This document shows, piece after piece, positions 34,958-45,391 of a stretch of DNA of 64,000 nt. A model generated the notes under the pieces. It saw only the letters and a program-made list of their open reading frames with translations. It did no database searches and had not been told where the DNA came from. The position numbers and the translations under genes are program-made. Positions within the stretch are counted from its first letter, which is position 1, and every line of letters begins with the position of its first letter. Source of the DNA: Microcystis elabens FACHB-917 (lineage in GTDB: Bacteria; Cyanobacteriota; Cyanobacteriia; PCC-6307; Cyanobiaceae); the NCBI RefSeq assembly GCF_014698445.1, contig NZ_JACJSZ010000001.1, positions 62,001 through 126,000 on the forward strand, read 5' to 3'.

Positions 34958-36268
34958 TCAGGCCTCCGGCGGGTCGTCGTGAAGCTCGAACAGGTCCTGC
35001 AGCACCCCCATGGCCACCCGCCGCTGCTGGCGGGGCTGGGGGGCCCGCAACCGGGTGACCGGCGTGTGCAGGATCTTGTTGATGATGCCCTTGCTCAGGG
35101 CTTCGACCACCTTCCGCTCGCGGGCGGAGAGGTCCGGGCCCATGCGGCTGAGGGCCTTCTGCAGCTCCTGCTCGCGGATGTCCTCCAGCTGGAGGCGCAG
35201 CCGGTTGACCAGGGGCACGGCCTCGAGGCCGTCCCACCATTCCAGGAACAGCCGCGCCTCCTCGGCCAGCAACCCCTCGGCTTCGGCCGCCATCTCCCGG
35301 CGTGCCTCCTGGTTGCGGGCGACCACCTCCTGGAGATCGTCGACGTCGAAACTGTCGACGCCCTGGAGCTCGGCCGCATCGGCGCTGATGTTGCGGGGCA
35401 CACCGATGTCGATGAGCATCAGGCTGGAGCGGCGGTTGAGCCCCTCCAGCCGCCGGGCCGTGATGATCGGCTCCTCGGCGCCGGTGCTGGTGAACACGAG
35501 CGAGCAGGTGCTCAGGCAGTGGTCGAGGTCGTCCAAGGGACGGCACTGCACGGGCAGGGTGGGGAAGTCGGCCGCCAGGGCTTCGGCCCGGGCGACGGTG
35601 CGGTTGAGCAGCACCACCCCCCGGCAGCCCTTGGCCTGCAGGTGCTGGAGCAGCAGCCGGGCCATGCGGCCGGCCCCTACCACCGCCACCTGCTCCTGGT
35701 CGAGGGGCACCAGCTCATCGGTGCCCCGGGCCTGGCCCACCTTCAGCTGGGCCAGCTCGACGGCGGCCGAACTGATCGACACCGCCCCGGTGCCCAGGTT
35801 GGTTTCGGTGCGCACCCGCTTGCCGGTGCTCACCGCCTGGTTGAGCAGGCGGTTGAGGATCGGACCCACGGAGCGGTGCTCCTGGCCCAGGCGCACCATC
35901 TTCTTCACCTGGGAGAGGATCTGGCCCTCGCCCAGCACCAGGCTGTCGAGCCCGGCGGCCACCCGCAGCAGGTGGGCCACGGCCTCCTCGTGGTGGTAAG
36001 TGAACAGGTGGGGACGCAGCTCCTCCACCGCCAGACCGGACTGCCGGCTGAGGAAGTCGCCGATGGCGGTGATGCCCAGGTCGGGATGGCGCAGGAGGGT
36101 GTAAACCTCCAGCCGGTTGCAGGTGCTCAGGATCGAGGCCTCGATCACCTGCTCATCGGCCCGAAGTCGCTGAAGGGAATCCTCCATCGTCTGCTCGGGG
36201 ATGCTCAGGCGTTCGCGGATCTCCACCGGAGCCGTGCGATGGCTCAGACCGACGACGGCGATGTGCAT
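34958..36268 (-). CDS. hemA: Glutamyl-tRNA reductase
   Basis: The first committed enzyme of 5-aminolevulinate synthesis, leading to heme, chlorophyll and bilins. It reduces glutamyl-tRNA to glutamate-1-semialdehyde with NADPH. The 436-aa protein starts [20 protein letters not shown]. The nucleophile is Cys50 in [13 protein letters not shown], and the NADPH domain includes [16 protein letters not shown]-terminal helical dimerisation domain is present. It lies between glpX (35-nt gap) and glgC (146-nt gap), all on the minus strand. Confidence 0.96.
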   Translation of the reverse strand: MHIAVVGLSHRTAPVEIRERLSIPEQTMEDSLQRLRADEQVIEASILSTCNRLEVYTLLRHPDLGITAIGDFLSRQSGLAVEELRPHLFTYHHEEAVAHLLRVAAGLDSLVLGEGQILSQVKKMVRLGQEHRSVGPILNRLLNQAVSTGKRVRTETNLGTGAVSISSAAVELAQLKVGQARGTDELVPLDQEQVAVVGAGRMARLLLQHLQAKGCRGVVLLNRTVARAEALAADFPTLPVQCRPLDDLDHCLSTCSLVFTSTGAEEPIITARRLEGLNRRSSLMLIDIGVPRNISADAAELQGVDSFDVDDLQEVVARNQEARREMAAEAEGLLAEEARLFLEWWDGLEAVPLVNRLRLQLEDIREQELQKALSRMGPDLSARERKVVEALSKGIINKILHTPVTRLRAPQPRQQRRVAMGVLQDLFELHDDPPEA

Positions 36269-36303
36269 GGAGGCGGGCTCCGAGGTCCGGACTCTGGTGG
36301 GGA

Positions 36304-37308
36304 TCAGCGCAGGGCGATGCTCGTGGCGCCCTCCTTGATGTGCACCGTATCGGTGAAGCGGGCGCTGCGGTCGAGGGTGCTGATGATCAGGCTGCTGGTG
36401 CGGGTGCAGTCGGCCTCGAACACGACACCCTTGAACAGCAGGCCGGGGGTGATGCCGCTGCCGGCGAAAACCACGTTCTCGCCGGAGGCCAGCTCCTCGG
36501 CCTCGTAGACCTTGTCGACGTCGGTGATGCCCATCTCGTTGAGGCGGGCGATGTTGCCCTCCTTGGTGTAATCGGCCCACTCGCTGGTCTGGGCGACGGC
36601 GGGGTCGTACACCAGCTGGCCCTGGAAGTGGCCGCCGAGAGCCCGCAGAGCGGCGGCGGAAATCACTCCCTCGGGGGCGGCGCCGATGCCCATCAGGCAG
36701 TGGGTGCCGGTGCCGGCGAAGCCGCAGGCGATGGCGGCCTGGACGTCACCGTCGCTGATCGGCTTGACCCGGGCGCCGGTGGCGCGGATTTCGGCGATCA
36801 GGTCCTTGTGGCGGGCCCGATCCATCACCACGATGGTGAGTTCGCTGGGGGCCAGCCCCAGGCACTCGCTGAGAATGGCGATGTTCTCGGTGGCACTCTT
36901 GCGGATGTCCACCTTGCCCTTGGCGGCCGGGGGTGCGGCAAGCTTCTTCATGTAGAAGTCGGGGGCGTAGAAGAGGCCACCCCGGTCGCTGGCGGCGAGC
37001 ACGGCCATCGAGCCGTCCTGGGCATTGGCGCAGAGGTTGGTGCCCTCGCAGGGGTCGACGGCGAAGTCGACGCCGGGACCGGTGCCGCTGCCCACCTCCT
37101 CACCGATATAGAGCATGGGGGCCTCATCCCGCTCCCCCTCGCCGATGACGATGCGGCCCTGCATGGTGATGCTGCCCATGCGGGTGCGCATGGCCTCCAC
37201 CGCCGCGGCGTCGGCTTCGTCCTTCTTGCCGAGCCCGGTCAGGCGGGCGGAGGCGATGGCGGCCTGCTCGACGACTTCGAGCAGTTCCTGGATGAGAGTG
37301 CGATCCAC
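36304..37308 (-). CDS. glpX: Class II fructose-1,6-/sedoheptulose-1,7-bisphosphatase
   Basis: In cyanobacteria this GlpX-type enzyme acts on both bisphosphates of the Calvin cycle. The 334-aa protein has the metal-binding [15 protein letters not shown] (DPxEGTN), [17 protein letters not shown] and the substrate region [19 protein letters not shown]. It is the first gene of the leftward block glpX-hemA-glgC-gnd-pgl and is divergent from rpe, the next Calvin-cycle gene, across 225 nt. Confidence 0.95.
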   Translation of the reverse strand: MDRTLIQELLEVVEQAAIASARLTGLGKKDEADAAAVEAMRTRMGSITMQGRIVIGEGERDEAPMLYIGEEVGSGTGPGVDFAVDPCEGTNLCANAQDGSMAVLAASDRGGLFYAPDFYMKKLAAPPAAKGKVDIRKSATENIAILSECLGLAPSELTIVVMDRARHKDLIAEIRATGARVKPISDGDVQAAIACGFAGTGTHCLMGIGAAPEGVISAAALRALGGHFQGQLVYDPAVAQTSEWADYTKEGNIARLNEMGITDVDKVYEAEELASGENVVFAGSGITPGLLFKGVVFEADCTRTSSLIISTLDRSARFTDTVHIKEGATSIALR

Positions 37309-37437
37309 AACGGTCCGGCAGGGGGAGGGGCCTCAACGAGGGGCCGGCACGCCGGAGGCGGACCGCAGGCAAAGCGGGGAACGTTCCTTCCGCTGCAAGG
37401 CCTCTCGGTATCGAAGCGGGGTCATCGTACCAGCGCG

Positions 37438-37475
37438 CCCGGGAGCCCCTGGGGGGACCCCCGGGGGCTCCCGGG
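37438..37475. repeat. GC-rich 18-bp inverted repeat between glpX and rpe
   Basis: The left arm at 37438-37455 and the right arm at 37458-37475 pair over 18 positions with only a T-G wobble and a 2-nt separation. The arms contain CCCGGGAGCCCC and GGGGGCTCCCGGG. It lies 130 nt before the glpX start and 59 nt before the rpe start. There is no T-run on either side. It may insulate the two promoters, act as a cruciform or protein target, or stabilise a leader RNA. TACAAT at 37498-37503 is a possible -10 for rpe. Confidence 0.7.
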
Positions 37476-37533
37476 AGGGCCGCGGTGAGCGGCTCCTTAC
37501 AATCACCGCACTCTTCCGCTGCGGTGGCCGTCC

Positions 37534-38217
37534 ATGAGCACCAAGCCCCTGGTGATCTCCCCGTCGATCCTGTCGGCCGACTTCTCCCGCCTCGGAAACG
37601 ACGTGAGGGCCGTCGACGCCGCCGGTGCCGACTGGATCCATGTGGACGTGATGGACGGACGCTTCGTCCCCAACATCACCATCGGCCCCCTGATCGTCGA
37701 GGCGCTGCGGCCGGTGACGACCAAGCCCCTCGACGTGCACCTGATGATCGTCGAGCCCGAGAAGTACGTGGCCGATTTCGCCAAGGCCGGCGCCGACATC
37801 ATCAGCGTCCAGGTGGAGGCCTGCCCGCACCTGCACCGCAACCTCAGCCAGATCAAGGACCTGGGCAAGATGGCCGGCGCCGTGCTCAACCCCAGCACCC
37901 CGCTCGACACGCTCGAGTACTGCCTGGAGCTCTGCGATCTGGTGCTGATCATGAGCGTCAACCCCGGCTTCGGCGGCCAGAGCTTCATCCCCTCGCAGGT
38001 GGAGAAGATCCGTCAGCTGCGCCACCTCTGCGACGAGCGCGGTCTCGATCCCTGGATCGAGGTGGACGGCGGCATCAAGAGCGGCAACGCCTGGCAGGTG
38101 ATCGAGGCCGGCGCCAATGCGATCGTCAGCGGCTCGGGCGTCTTCGGCCAGGCCGACTACGCCGAGGCGATCCGCGGCATCCGCAACAGCCGCCGCCCCG
38201 AGCCCGCCATGGTCTGA
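37534..38217 (+). CDS. rpe: Ribulose-phosphate 3-epimerase
   Basis: Interconverts ribulose-5-phosphate and xylulose-5-phosphate in the Calvin and pentose phosphate pathways. The 227-aa TIM-barrel has [12 protein letters not shown], the catalytic [17 protein letters not shown], the conserved [18 protein letters not shown] and the phosphate site [10 protein letters not shown]. It is divergent from glpX, so two carbon-fixation genes share a spacer. Confidence 0.97.
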   Translation: MSTKPLVISPSILSADFSRLGNDVRAVDAAGADWIHVDVMDGRFVPNITIGPLIVEALRPVTTKPLDVHLMIVEPEKYVADFAKAGADIISVQVEACPHLHRNLSQIKDLGKMAGAVLNPSTPLDTLEYCLELCDLVLIMSVNPGFGGQSFIPSQVEKIRQLRHLCDERGLDPWIEVDGGIKSGNAWQVIEAGANAIVSGSGVFGQADYAEAIRGIRNSRRPEPAMV

Positions 38218-38245
38218 GGTCCGGCCGGCGGGCGGCCCCCGCGCT

Positions 38246-39762
38246 TCACGGCGCCGTCAGCGCCTGGGAACAGGGTCCATAGAACCGCGGCAGCGGACAG
38301 GGAAGGGGGTCGAAACGGGAGAAGGCCAGCCGCAGGGCCGGTCGGCCCGCCCGGCGGACATCCACCTCGCCCAGCGATTCAACGCGGCCCAGCCAGGGCA
38401 GCCAGGCATCCGGCAGGAGGGGCCGTCCCGGTTTGACGATGCCGAAGAGCACCCCCCTGCTTCCCCGGAACCCCCCGGCCGGCTGCCACCAGGCAAAGCC
38501 CCTCGCGTCGGGGCTGAAGGTGGTGATGGCCATGGCGCGGTTCCGGCCCAGGGCCAGGGACAGGAAGCCCGGCAGGTCGTAGCGGTTGGCGGCGATCAGG
38601 TCGGCGTCCTGGAGAGCCTTCCAGACGGCTGGATGGCGCTGAAGGTCCCGTCGCAGGCTGTCCGGGGGCATCAGCTGGGTCGTGGTGTCCAGACCGGCCG
38701 GCAACCAGTGGTTGAACAGTCCCCAGCGCCTGGGCCGACAGGGTGAGCAGCAGCGGCGGCAGCAGCAGGACCGTGCCCCATCCCGCCGCCAGGGTCCAGG
38801 TACGCAGCCTGGGCCTCGTCAGACCGGCCAGCCAACTCGCCAGCACGTGCATCCTGCCCGTGAGGGCGGTGAACACGAGCAGCTGCGGCAGCACCAGCCA
38901 GCGCAGCAACTGCCGGGGGCCGGCGGCCCCGTCCAGGTGGAAGCGGGGCAGCAGGGCCAGCAGCGGAACGATCCCCAGCGTCGGGAAGAGCAACGCCACC
39001 TGGGAGAGCAGAAACAGCGGGGGAGCGGCCAGCGCATAGCCGGCCACGGCATCGGTGCGGCCCCCATGGAACAGGAAGGAGACCCAGACGTTCTGGACAT
39101 TCCAGAGCCACAGCGGCGCCGAGACGATCAACCGGATCAGCCATCCCAGGGCTGGCCAGGGACGGCGGACCAGAGCGCGGCGATCGGGCGATCCCAGGCT
39201 CCATCCCAGCAGTGAAAGGAGCACCAGGAAGGCGTGGTACTTGCCGAGGGTGACCAGGCCGAGAATCAGCCCGAGCCCGATGGTCTCGCCGGCCGTGGTA
39301 GGGATCACCGCCGGGTGCCGTGACAGCCAGACGAGCAGGAGCGCCAGGGCCAGCAGCAGGGGGCTGTCCGGCAGGAGCAGCAACCCGCCGCAGAGCAGCA
39401 GCAGCGGACAGAGGCTGCCCAGCAGGGCCGCCAGAAGGGCGCGCGCCGGCCGAACCAGCGCTGCGTCGCTCCGGCCAGCAGGGCCAGGGCGATGGTGTAG
39501 CTCAGCAGGGAAGGGATCCTGCAGGCCAGGACCGCCCCCCCAGGCGCTGGCCGGCCCAGGCCCAGACCCCCACGGCGAGGGGATGGTCGAAATATCTCAG
39601 GGCAGGATGCTGCCCGTGGAAGGTGTAGCAGGCCTCGTCGTAACCCGGCGGCAGAATCGCCGACAGGGCCAGCCTCAGGCCGAGACCCGCCAGCAGCACA
39701 AGGGGGATGCGCAGCCGTTCTGCCGGCAGCCACCGACACCGGTCGGGCGGCGTCCTAGTCAC
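38246..39762 (-). pseudogene. GT39/PMT-type glycosyltransferase, three frameshifts
   Basis: Read leftward from a GTG at 39762, the sequence matches a membrane glycosyltransferase of the PMT_2 (GT39) family split over frames. Frame one holds the N-terminus with the acceptor-site motif GYDEACYTFHGQHPALRYFD. The frame is lost at a G7 run (39535-39541 on the complementary strand); one more G would restore it. A second frame (AVLACRIPSLLSYTIALALL) runs to a GC repeat near 39440. The third carries most transmembrane helices to about 38720. A last shift leads to a frame with FNHWLPAGLDTTTQLM and the C-terminal domain. Frameshift mutation or assembly error in GC-rich repeats could both explain this. 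Confidence 0.8.
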
Positions 39763-40693
39763 CCAGGAACCAGCCGTAGCTGTGCAGTCCGATGCCCAGC
39801 AGGTTGACGCCGATGTAGCAGACGGCGATCACCACCAGACCCAACGAAGCCAGCAGCGCCGGCCGGCGGCCCTGCCAGCCGCGGATCAGACGGGTATGCA
39901 GGTACGCGGCGTAGACCAGCCAGCAGATCAGGGCCCAGGTTTCCTTCGGGTCCCAGCTCCACCAGCTTCCCCAGGCCTCATTGGCCCACACCGCCCCGCT
40001 CACCAGGCCCACCGAGAGCAGCAGGAAACCCACGGTGATGGTGCGGTAGCTGAGGCTGTCGAGCTGCTCGCTGACCCGGAAGCTGCTGCTGATGAGGGCC
40101 ATGGCGCCGGGACCGTCGCTGGCCAGCCGGGCCTGGCGGAAGCCGCCGCTGCCGATCGAGCTGCTGCGCAGCTCGAGATCCTGGTTGCGGTCGACGAACA
40201 GCACGGCCACCGACAGCAGCGACCCCACCAGGAGGGCGGCGTAGCTGACCATGATCACGCTGACGTGCATGACGAGCCAGCTGGAGCGCAGGGCCGGTAC
40301 CAGCGGGGAGGCCTCCTGGAGGCGCTCGGGCAGGGCGAAGCTGGCGAAGGCCACGCAGCCCAGCCCCAACGGCGTGGCCGCCGCCGGCACCAGGGGGTTG
40401 GGCCAGCTGCGCTCCACCAGCAGCTGGGTGAGGGTGCAGGCCCAGGCCAGGAAGCAGAGCGACTCATAGAGGTTGCTGATCGGGAAGTGGCCGGACTCCC
40501 ACCAGCGCAGCACCAGCTGGGCCGTGAGGCAGAGATTGGCCGACGCCACCAGGATCCTGACCACCGGGCTGCTGTGGCCTCCGCTGAGCGACCAGAAGGC
40601 GACGGGGAGCACCAGCAGAAGCAGGGCGAAGGCCGCAAGGCCGAGGCCGATGACCGGATCGTTCACCAAAGGAGCGGATCGAAACCGCTCCAC
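39755..40693 (-). CDS. ccsA: Cytochrome c biogenesis protein CcsA
   Basis: The heme-handling membrane subunit of System II cytochrome c maturation; it works with CcsB to attach heme to apocytochromes in the lumen. The 312-aa polytopic protein has the tryptophan-rich WWD motif [18 protein letters not shown] between two membrane segments, conserved histidines (for example [15 protein letters not shown]) and the C-terminal [16 protein letters not shown]. It starts 28 nt after lptF/G and its end overlaps the GT39 remnant by 8 nt. Confidence 0.94.
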   Translation of the reverse strand: MERFRSAPLVNDPVIGLGLAAFALLLLVLPVAFWSLSGGHSSPVVRILVASANLCLTAQLVLRWWESGHFPISNLYESLCFLAWACTLTQLLVERSWPNPLVPAAATPLGLGCVAFASFALPERLQEASPLVPALRSSWLVMHVSVIMVSYAALLVGSLLSVAVLFVDRNQDLELRSSSIGSGGFRQARLASDGPGAMALISSSFRVSEQLDSLSYRTITVGFLLLSVGLVSGAVWANEAWGSWWSWDPKETWALICWLVYAAYLHTRLIRGWQGRRPALLASLGLVVIAVCYIGVNLLGIGLHSYGWFLGD

Positions 40694-40721
40694 TCTGCCG
40701 TGCCATCCCGCTGCCGGGGCC

Positions 40722-41942
40722 TCAGCGGCTCGCCTGTCGGAGCAGCCAGAGCCCTCCGGCCAGCCCGATCAGCACCGGCAGCCAGGCCGCCAGGAATGGC
40801 GTCAACGTGCCCGTGACCCCCAGGGAGCTGAAGATGAAGGACATCAGGTAGTAGCCGAAGATCAGCAGCACACTGATGCCGAAGCCCTGGCTGCGGCTGG
40901 TGCGGGAATTGGGACGCACCCCCAGGCTGCTGCCGATCAGGCCGAACACCAGGCAGATGGCCGGAAAGGCGAACTTCTCCTGGATGCGCACCCGCAGCCG
41001 CCGCGCCTCCTTGGTGTTGTTGGCTTCCAGCAGCAGCCGCTCCGCGCGCAGGGCCTGCCCCACGGTCATGGTGCTGGCGTCGGTGGGCAGCTGGGCCACT
41101 TCGATCGGGTCGCGGGTGAAGGGGTAGAAGTAGCGGTCAAAGACAGCAGAGGTGGTTGAACCGGTAGCGATATCAATATTTGTAGTCCTGCCATCAATAA
41201 ATTCCCACATGGCTTTGTCCTCGTTCCATCTTCCTTCCTTGGCTGTAAGAACTTGGCGATAGTCAGGACGCGAGAAGTCGAGAAGAGTCACTTCTTTCAT
41301 GACACCTTTGACAAACTTGCGTGCATAGAAGATATGGCTCAGCCTGTGTTCAATGGTCCCGTCAGACAGTTCAACATCCCCAAACCTTGAATAGAGGGCA
41401 TTGTCACTTTGTTCTGTGGCAATCGCTCTTCCGAGGGCCCGCTCCAGGCTGTTGGTCGCCGCCAGATTCGCCCGCGGCACGATCGCGTCGTTGAACACGA
41501 AGGTCAGCAGGTACATCACCAGCGCCAGGGCCAGGGCTGGCAGGACCATCCGGCGGGTGCTCACCCCCACGCTGCGCAGGGCGGTCAGCTCGCTGCTCCC
41601 CGACAGACGGCTGTAGGCCAGCAGGGTGGCCATCAGGGTGGCCATCGGGAAGGAGAGCACCAGGAAGGAGGGCAGGCGAAGCAGCAGCACGTTCACGGCC
41701 GCCAGCAACGGCAGGCCCGATTCGGCGACCCGGCGCACCAGCTCGAACACCGCCCCCACCGAGAGGGACACCGCCGTAAAGGCGGCGATGCCGAACAGCA
41801 GTGGGCCCAGCAGCTCCTGCAGCAGCCAGCGGTCGAGCAGGGGCAGATCCCGCCAGCGGGGCATCGGCTTCCACTCCCGCAGCCGCTCACCGCCCGGCAG
41901 CTGCAGCCAGGTGGGACGCTTCTCCAGCAGGGCCCCCTTCAA
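40722..41942 (-). CDS. LPS export permease LptF/LptG family
   Basis: The inner-membrane permease that, with LptB ATPase, extracts lipopolysaccharide for the Lpt bridge. The 406-aa protein has three N-terminal transmembrane segments, a periplasmic jellyroll domain (about residues 155-290) and three C-terminal segments. The family block [21 protein letters not shown] is present. The start is taken as TTG at 41942, forming TTGA with the lptB stop like the other junctions of this cassette; an ATG at 41864 ([10 protein letters not shown]) is a good alternative. The central part (about 41130-41430) is far less GC-rich than the rest: 112 of 240 bases in 41161-41400 are G/C, against 46 of 60 in 41521-41580. 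Only one permease gene is seen, so it may form a homodimer. Confidence 0.88.
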   Translation of the reverse strand: MKGALLEKRPTWLQLPGGERLREWKPMPRWRDLPLLDRWLLQELLGPLLFGIAAFTAVSLSVGAVFELVRRVAESGLPLLAAVNVLLLRLPSFLVLSFPMATLMATLLAYSRLSGSSELTALRSVGVSTRRMVLPALALALVMYLLTFVFNDAIVPRANLAATNSLERALGRAIATEQSDNALYSRFGDVELSDGTIEHRLSHIFYARKFVKGVMKEVTLLDFSRPDYRQVLTAKEGRWNEDKAMWEFIDGRTTNIDIATGSTTSAVFDRYFYPFTRDPIEVAQLPTDASTMTVGQALRAERLLLEANNTKEARRLRVRIQEKFAFPAICLVFGLIGSSLGVRPNSRTSRSQGFGISVLLIFGYYLMSFIFSSLGVTGTLTPFLAAWLPVLIGLAGGLWLLRQASR

Positions 41943-42667
41943 AGCTGGAAGCCCTCGCCGAGGTAGTGACGCCGCACCAGGGGATCGTTGGCCACGGAAT
42001 GGGAGGCACCGGAGGCAAGGATCCTGCCATCGGCCAGGATGTAGGCCCGGTCGGTGATCGCCAGGGTCTCCCGGACGTTGTGATCGGTGATCAGAACGCC
42101 CATTCCACGGTTGCGCAGGCTGTCGATCAGCGTCTGGAGATCGGCGACGGCCATGGGATCCACCCCCGCGAACGGTTCATCGAGCAGCAGGTAACGGGGG
42201 CCCTGATCACCCACCGCCAGGGCCCGGGCCACCTCGCAGCGGCGGCGCTCCCCGCCGGAGAGCTGGTAGCCACGGCGGTGCTGGAAGCCGCTGAGATGGA
42301 AGTCGTTGATCAGCCCCTCCAGGCGGCGGCGGCGCCCGGTCGGCTCCGAACCGCTCTCCTGCAGGGCAAGCATCAGGTTGTCGCGGACGCTGAGCTGGCG
42401 GAAGACGCTCGCCTCCTGGGGGAGGTAGCCGATGCCCAGCCGGGCGCGGCGGGGCATGGGCAGATGGGCTACCGACGCCCCGTCGAGCAGCACCTCGCCG
42501 CAGTCGGGCCGCAGCAGACCGGTGACCAGGTTGAAGGTGGTGGTCTTGCCGGCCCCGTTCGGCCCCAGCAACCCCACCACCTCCCCCGGGTGAAGCTCCA
42601 GGCTGACGTCGGTCACCAGGGGGCGGCCGGCGAGGGTGATGGCCACCCTCTCCAGTGCCAGGCTCAC
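41939..42667 (-). CDS. lptB: LPS export ABC transporter ATP-binding protein LptB
   Basis: The ATPase that powers LPS extraction together with LptF/G. The 242-aa protein has Walker A GLLGPNGAGKTTTFNL, signature YQLSGGERRRCEVARAL, Walker B YLLLDEPFAGVDPMAV and the LptB-typical ITDHNVRETLAITDRAYI. The start is a GTG in a GTGA overlap with lptA. The frame is open much further upstream (to 43315), but there it is antisense or out of frame relative to lptA and has no ABC character. Confidence 0.95.
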   Translation of the reverse strand: MSLALERVAITLAGRPLVTDVSLELHPGEVVGLLGPNGAGKTTTFNLVTGLLRPDCGEVLLDGASVAHLPMPRRARLGIGYLPQEASVFRQLSVRDNLMLALQESGSEPTGRRRRLEGLINDFHLSGFQHRRGYQLSGGERRRCEVARALAVGDQGPRYLLLDEPFAGVDPMAVADLQTLIDSLRNRGMGVLITDHNVRETLAITDRAYILADGRILASGASHSVANDPLVRRHYLGEGFQL

Positions 42668-43173
42668 GGTTTGGCGGGTGCCGGCTTGGCGGTGCCCTGC
42701 TGAAGACGGAACTTGCTGAACACCTGCTTGCCGGTGGGCGGCTCCGCCAGCAGGCGCTCGCTGTCGAGCTGGTACACCACGCGCTCCGCCCGCAGCCTCT
42801 GGCCATCGGTGTCGATCACGTCCACATCGCCGGTGAGCACCAGGCGACCCTCGTTGCTGAAGTACTGGGCCTGGCGCGAGGTGGCCGTCATGCCCCGATC
42901 GGCGTAGACGATGCGCACGTTGCCCGTGGCGGTGACGATGCCGTTCTGGTTGTCGGCCTGCTGCACGTCCGACTCGATCGTGACCATGCCGGTGGCCGGA
43001 GGCTTCGGCTTCGGGGCCTGGGCTGACGCCGGGGCAGCCGGCGCCTGGGCCGCAACAGGACGGGACGGGAGCACCAGCAGGGCTGCGCCGACGAACCCCG
43101 CGGCGAGCACCAACAGCAGAGGACGGGGGGGCAGGGTCAAGGTGGAGATCGTGGAGGCCTTGCGTCTGATCAA
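42664..43173 (-). CDS. lptA: LptA/OstA-like periplasmic LPS transport protein
   Basis: The periplasmic bridge protein of the Lpt pathway. The 169-aa product begins with a signal peptide (basic IRRKAS then LLLVLAAGFVGAALLVL). A Pro/Ala linker follows, then an OstA domain with VTIESDVQQADNQNGIVTAT and GNVRIVYADRGMTATSRQAQ. The start is the TTG at 43173, which forms TTGA with the stop of the DUF309 gene and gives a classic n-region. A GTG at 43200 would add nine residues. Confidence 0.85.
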   Translation of the reverse strand: MIRRKASTISTLTLPPRPLLLVLAAGFVGAALLVLPSRPVAAQAPAAPASAQAPKPKPPATGMVTIESDVQQADNQNGIVTATGNVRIVYADRGMTATSRQAQYFSNEGRLVLTGDVDVIDTDGQRLRAERVVYQLDSERLLAEPPTGKQVFSKFRLQQGTAKPAPAKP

Positions 43174-43586
43174 TGTACCGGCGCCGGGCCCGTTCCCCAC
43201 GCCGGTTCCAGGCGCGGCAGGGCCAGGCCGCTGAGATCGCCCTGCTGCTGCAGGGCCTCCAGCCTGCGGGCGGCCCGGGTCCGGACCGGTTCCAGGAGCA
43301 GGCCGAGGGCCTCATCGCCGCAGCCCCGCAGCCGCCCCAGTCCCTCGCCCATCAGCACCGTCGCTCCGCGGCGATTGCCGCGTTCGAGATGGAGTTCGGC
43401 CACGGCGATCTGCAGCAGGCCCTGGAGCACGGGCCGGATCGGTCCCTGGGTCTCGTGCCAGAGCTCCTCGAAGCCGTCGTGGCATGGATACCACTCGGCG
43501 ACGTTGAAGTGGTCGATGGCCCGCTGCAGGCGCGGGTCGGCCTGCAGCAGGGTTTCCTCGTCGGCGAGAGGGGCTCCGGAGCTCAA
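43170..43586 (-). CDS. DUF309 family protein
   Basis: A 138-aa helical protein of unknown biochemical role. The family hallmark AIDHFNVAEWYPCHDGFEELW (FNxxxxYxCHDxxExxW) is complete, and LQIAVAELHLERGNRRGA follows. The TTG start at 43586 overlaps the typA stop, and the stop overlaps lptA, both by 4 nt. This ties the gene physically to translation-factor and LPS-export genes, although no mechanism is known. Confidence 0.8.
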   Translation of the reverse strand: MSSGAPLADEETLLQADPRLQRAIDHFNVAEWYPCHDGFEELWHETQGPIRPVLQGLLQIAVAELHLERGNRRGATVLMGEGLGRLRGCGDEALGLLLEPVRTRAARRLEALQQQGDLSGLALPRLEPAWGTGPAPVH

Positions 43587-45391
43587 CGCTTGGCGGGTTT
43601 CTTCACCGCCATCTTGCGCAGCCGGATCGACTCGGGGGTGACCTCCAGCATCTCGTCGGGGCCGATGTACTCGAGGGCCCGTTCCAGCGTCATCTGGATG
43701 GGGGCCTGCAGGGTGTCGAGCACCTCGGCACCGGCCGAGCGGATGTTGGTGACCTGCTTGGCCTTGCAAACGTTGATCTCGAGATCGGGCGGACGGTTGT
43801 GCTCGCCCACGATCATCCCCTTGTAGACCTTGGTGCCGGGGGTGATGAAGAACTGGCCCCGGTCCTCAGCGCCCTTGAGGGCATAGAAGGTGGCGGTGCC
43901 CTCCTCGAAGGCGATCAGCACACCGTTGCGGCGGGCGTCGAAGTCACCCTGCATGGGGCGGTAGTCGAGGAAGGAGTGGCTCATGATCCCCTCGCCGCGG
44001 GTGGCGCGGATGAAGTCGCCCCGGAAGCCGATCAGGCCCCGCGACGGCACCACGAACTCCAGCTGGGTGCGACCGTCGCTGGTGGCCTCCATGTTCTGCA
44101 TCTCGCCCTTGCGGATGCCCAGCTTCTCGATGCAGCTGCCGACGGCCTCCTCCGGCACGTCCATCACCAGGGTCTCGAACGGTTCGTGGGGGGTGCCGTC
44201 GATGGTGCGGAAGATCACCTGCGGCTGGGAGACCTGGAATTCGAAGCCCTCACGGCGCATCGTCTCGATGAGGATGCCGAGGTGCAGCTCACCCCGGCCG
44301 CAGACGGAGAAGCGGTCCGGGGAGTCGGTGTCCTCGACCCGCAGGGCCACGTTGGTGAGCAGTTCCCGCTGCAGACGGTCGCGCAGCTGGCGGCTGGTGA
44401 CGAACTTGCCTTCCTTGCCGGCGAAGGGGGAATCGTTGACGACGAAGGTCATCTGCAGGGTGGGTTCGTCCACCTTGATCAGGGGCAGGGCCTCGGGATG
44501 GTCGGGGCAGGCGATGGTCTCGCCGATGTTGACCTCGTCGAACCCGGCGACGGCCACCAGATCGCCGGCCCTGGCTTCGGGGATCTCCACCCGCTGCAGC
44601 CCCTGGAAGCCCAGCAGCTTGCTGATCCGGCCGCGCTTGATGCTGCCGTCGTCGCGGATCAGGGCGACGCTCTGGCCACCGGCGATCGTGCCGTTGTGGA
44701 CCCGGCCGATCATGATCCGACCCAGGAAGTCGGAGTAGTCGAGGGTGGTGACCTGCAGCTGCAGGGGCTTGGTGGGATCACCCACCGGCGGCGGCACATG
44801 GCGCAGGATCGCGTCGAAGAGCGGCTTCATGTTGTCGCTCTCGGTAGCCATGTCGGGCTTGGCGTAACCGCCCATGCCACTGCCGAAGAGATAGGTGAAG
44901 TCGCACTGGTCGTCGTCGGCGCCGAGCTCGATGAACAGATCGAGCACCTTGTCGACGGCCTGCTCCGGATCTACGCGGGCCCGGTCGATCTTGTTGACGA
45001 ACACGATCGGACGCAAGCCCTTCTCCAACGCCTTCTTGAGGACGAAGCGGGTCTGGGGCATGGGGCCTTCGTTGGCGTCCACGATCAGCAGACAGCCGTC
45101 GACCATGCCGAGGACCCGCTCCACCTCGCCGCCGAAGTCGGAGTGTCCCGGGGTGTCGACGATGTTGATGCGGATGCCGTTGTAATCCACGGCGGTGTTC
45201 TTGGAGAGGATCGTGATCCCCCGCTCCCGCTCGAGATCATTGGAATCGAGCACACAGGTGGGCACCGCCTCACCTTCGCGGAAGATGCCGGACTGCTCGA
45301 GCAGGGCATCCACCAGGGTGGTCTTGCCGTGGTCGACGTGGGCAATGATCGCGATATTGCGTATCGGGGCGCCTTTGATGTCGCCGCTCAT
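43583..45391 (-). CDS. typA: Translational GTPase TypA/BipA
   Basis: A ribosome-binding GTPase of the EF-G superfamily involved in ribosome assembly and stress growth. The 602-aa protein has G1 [16 protein letters not shown]2/G3 GITILSKN and [16 protein letters not shown], and G4 VNKIDRAR. The TypA-specific C-terminal domain has [23 protein letters not shown]. It is the first gene of the cassette that leads into lptA-lptB-lptF/G. Confidence 0.97.
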   Translation of the reverse strand: MSGDIKGAPIRNIAIIAHVDHGKTTLVDALLEQSGIFREGEAVPTCVLDSNDLERERGITILSKNTAVDYNGIRINIVDTPGHSDFGGEVERVLGMVDGCLLIVDANEGPMPQTRFVLKKALEKGLRPIVFVNKIDRARVDPEQAVDKVLDLFIELGADDDQCDFTYLFGSGMGGYAKPDMATESDNMKPLFDAILRHVPPPVGDPTKPLQLQVTTLDYSDFLGRIMIGRVHNGTIAGGQSVALIRDDGSIKRGRISKLLGFQGLQRVEIPEARAGDLVAVAGFDEVNIGETIACPDHPEALPLIKVDEPTLQMTFVVNDSPFAGKEGKFVTSRQLRDRLQRELLTNVALRVEDTDSPDRFSVCGRGELHLGILIETMRREGFEFQVSQPQVIFRTIDGTPHEPFETLVMDVPEEAVGSCIEKLGIRKGEMQNMEATSDGRTQLEFVVPSRGLIGFRGDFIRATRGEGIMSHSFLDYRPMQGDFDARRNGVLIAFEEGTATFYALKGAEDRGQFFITPGTKVYKGMIVGEHNRPPDLEINVCKAKQVTNIRSAGAEVLDTLQAPIQMTLERALEYIGPDEMLEVTPESIRLRKMAVKKPAKR

